The notes under the pieces: generated by a model
Told to the model about the DNA's origin: nothing
Database searches by the model: none
What the model saw: the letters and a program-made list of their open reading frames with translations, nothing else
Source: Nocardia transvalensis NBRC 15921
GTDB taxonomy: Bacteria > Actinomycetota > Actinomycetes > Mycobacteriales > Mycobacteriaceae
Direction of reading: 5' to 3'
Assembly (NCBI RefSeq): GCF_000308875.1
Contig: NZ_BAGL01000121.1
Coordinates: 1-64,000 of the forward strand
Length of the DNA stretch: 64,000 nucleotides
Shown: piece after piece, positions 62,434 to 64,000 of the stretch
How positions within the stretch are numbered: position 1 is the stretch's first letter
Layout: every line of letters begins with the position of its first letter
Made by a program: the position numbers and the translations under genes

Positions 62434-63377
62434 GACAGCACCAGCGCCAGCGCCAGGCCGAGACCCACCGCGTCGATGCTGCGGAATCCGAGGACGACGG
62501 CGCGCTGCGTCTCGTCCTTGATCAGACCGGCGCGAATCTGCAAGGCGCGCAGCACGATCGCGGGTACGACGCATACCAGCAACCACGGGTTCAGCGAGCC
62601 GACGACGAACGGCGCGACGAGCAGCGCGAGGCTCAGCACCGACAGCACCCCGATCAACGCCCGGTAGATGGTCGACGGGACGACCGCCGCGAGGGTGCGC
62701 CGGCCGGCGGCCAGGTCGCCGACCCGGTCGCCGAAGTTCGCGTAGGTGACCACCAGCAGCATGCACACGCCGATCAGCAGTCCGATCAGCAGCGAATCGG
62801 TGGACCAGTGCCGGGCGATGAGCCAGACCGGGCCCAGCACCTCGGCGGTGTTGACGAGGAAGATCACGAACTCGAGGCCGCCCGGACGGTAGCTGAACTG
62901 GAACAGCCACGAGTACTGCACGGCGATGGCCACGACCAGGAACCAGCCGGCCAGGAACAGGATCGGCACGTCCCCGCCGAGCGGAATCAGCAGGGCCAGA
63001 CCGGATCCGAAGGCGATCAGCCCCGTGACGATGCCGAAGCCGATGGCCTCCTTCTCCGAGAGCATCCCCGACAGCAGCGGCTTGTTGGACTTCGGCAGGT
63101 GGCCGCCGGCGGCGTAGTTCTGCGCGTCGCTGCCGTCGCGGAATCCGACGACGTCGTCGGCGGCGCAGGTCGCGATCTTCATCGCGTACATGCCGATCAG
63201 CACCAGGCCCAGCGCGACGGCCGTGCCGGGGCGGCTGACCGATTCGTGGGCCAGCAGCAGCACGGCCAGCAGCCACGCGTAGAAGTGGTGGTAGACCCGG
63301 AGCTTCCCCAGACGGAAGTAGGCGCCGGCCTTCTCGCCGAACGAGATCCGGGTGGACGGAATGGCGTCAGTGGTCAT
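62430..63377 (-). CDS. UbiA-family prenyltransferase 2
   Basis: 315 residues with eight or nine membrane helices. The first Asp-rich motif is KIATCAADDVVGFRDGSD (about 66-83), a variant that lacks the usual Asn, with K-x-NKPLLSG downstream; the second is YANFGDRVGDLAAGRRTL (DxxxD, about 215-232). It probably transfers a prenyl group to a different acceptor from UbiA1, or has altered donor specificity. It overlaps the ligase gene by 4 bp, and is 27 bp from the downstream end of the partial ligase. Confidence 0.82.
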   Translation of the reverse strand: MTTDAIPSTRISFGEKAGAYFRLGKLRVYHHFYAWLLAVLLLAHESVSRPGTAVALGLVLIGMYAMKIATCAADDVVGFRDGSDAQNYAAGGHLPKSNKPLLSGMLSEKEAIGFGIVTGLIAFGSGLALLIPLGGDVPILFLAGWFLVVAIAVQYSWLFQFSYRPGGLEFVIFLVNTAEVLGPVWLIARHWSTDSLLIGLLIGVCMLLVVTYANFGDRVGDLAAGRRTLAAVVPSTIYRALIGVLSVLSLALLVAPFVVGSLNPWLLVCVVPAIVLRALQIRAGLIKDETQRAVVLGFRSIDAVGLGLALALVLS

Positions 63378-63404
63378 ATCGAGTCCCTGATGAGGTGAGA
63401 GCCG

Positions 63405-64000
63405 CTATCGGCCCTGCTGCGAAATCACTTGCGACAGCTTGGAACGCTGGATCTTTCCGGTGACCGTCCGCGGGAAGTCCCGGAAGTCGAGGACGACCGG
63501 CGGGGCCAGCTGCGGCAGGTCCGAGACCGCCGAACGCCATGCCGTATCGCGAAATGGCCCGTCGCGCAACGCGACCACCGGTACGGCACGCCGATCCTGT
63601 TCCAGCACAATGGCTTCCAGCAGCCACGGCATGCGGGTCAGCAGCAGGTCCTCCATCGCGACGGCGCTGGGTACGGTGGTCAGCCGCTCGACCTGGCGAT
63701 CGATCAGGACCAGCTCGCCGAGGCGGGTGCGGCGGCCCCAATCGCCGGTGTCCCACCAGCCGTCGGCGTCGAGGTTGGCCTCGGCCGCCTCGCGCCGGTT
63801 GATGTAGGTCTGGAACTGCCCCGCCGAGCGGACCTGGATCCGGCCGGCCGTGCCCGCCGGGACGGGCGTGCCGTCGGGGCCGACGATGCGCGCCTCGGAG
63901 TAGCCGGGCGCGGTCCACCCGGCGCGGTGCCCGGTGGGGACGCGGCCCCGGCGGCGGCCGAAGCGGCCGGTGAGCCCCTTGAGGTGCACCTTGGCGGAGA
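63405..64000 (-). CDS. second AMP-forming ligase, C-terminal part (runs off the window)
   Basis: The frame is open to the right edge and ends at 63405. The visible 198 residues are the C-terminal half of an adenylate-forming enzyme: PGYSEARIVGPDGTPVPAG (A6), a GWWDTGDWGRRTRLGELVLIDRQ segment (A7-A8) and TVTGKIQRSKLSQ with the A10 Lys. It is a different ligase from the one at 60799. The first gene or genes of the operon lie outside the window. Confidence 0.85.
   Translation of the reverse strand, partial: SAKVHLKGLTGRFGRRRGRVPTGHRAGWTAPGYSEARIVGPDGTPVPAGTAGRIQVRSAGQFQTYINRREAAEANLDADGWWDTGDWGRRTRLGELVLIDRQVERLTTVPSAVAMEDLLLTRMPWLLEAIVLEQDRRAVPVVALRDGPFRDTAWRSAVSDLPQLAPPVVLDFRDFPRTVTGKIQRSKLSQVISQQGR

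Overview
The window is very GC-rich actinobacterial DNA. Tight ATGA/GTGA start-stop overlaps, a DUF58/MoxR locus, an MMPL exporter, SARP regulators and an F420-type oxidoreductase point to a mycolic-acid actinomycete, most likely Nocardia or a close relative. This assignment is inferred from gene content; no rRNA is present.

Layout: (1) 1-5306: the end of a MoxR-DUF4129-DUF58 membrane operon, then a stand-alone LPG-synthase-like (DUF2156) protein and an HD hydrolase. (2) 5295-8421: an MMPL exporter behind a palindromic operator, and a convergent SARP activator. (3) 8667-17246: an eight-gene operon (ALDH, acyl-CoA dehydrogenase, class III aminotransferase, SRPBCC protein, DUF4260-like membrane protein, flavin reductase, amine-oxidase-like flavoprotein, flavin-dependent halogenase-like protein). 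It looks like a specialised-metabolite pathway with no PKS or NRPS, followed by an antiporter and a TetR regulator. (4) 19278-35502: a nearly complete glycine betaine catabolic regulon: MHS transporter, Rieske ferredoxin/reductase/oxygenase, IclR, serine deaminase, a GcvH-like protein without a lipoyl lysine, SoxG-A-D-B, GntR, PurU and a dimethylglycine-dehydrogenase-like enzyme. A shared palindrome (TRATATATCA) occurs at three promoters.

(5) 36680-52025: an approximately 15.3-kb island inserted in an initiator tRNA-Met gene and bounded by a 59-bp perfect direct repeat. Its integrase is broken by a frameshift and a stop codon, and a DNA methyltransferase carries two in-frame stops. The intact cargo looks like defence: a STAND NTPase with tandem repeats and a small membrane partner; a five-gene SMC/Wadjet-like operon with two different winged-helix 'kite-like' subunits; and a two-gene TIR/deoxyribosyltransferase-like plus PD-(D/E)XK nuclease module. 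The five-gene SMC operon is my best candidate for an under-described system.

(6) 52099-64000: a secreted hypothetical protein, a zinc-ribbon/HTH pair, a SARP, a cupin, a decayed SARP, a soluble two-component pair, an SDR lacking its catalytic Tyr and Lys, and the start of a prenyl/meroterpenoid-like cluster (two UbiA prenyltransferases, a polyprenyl diphosphate synthase, two AMP-forming ligases) that runs off the right edge.
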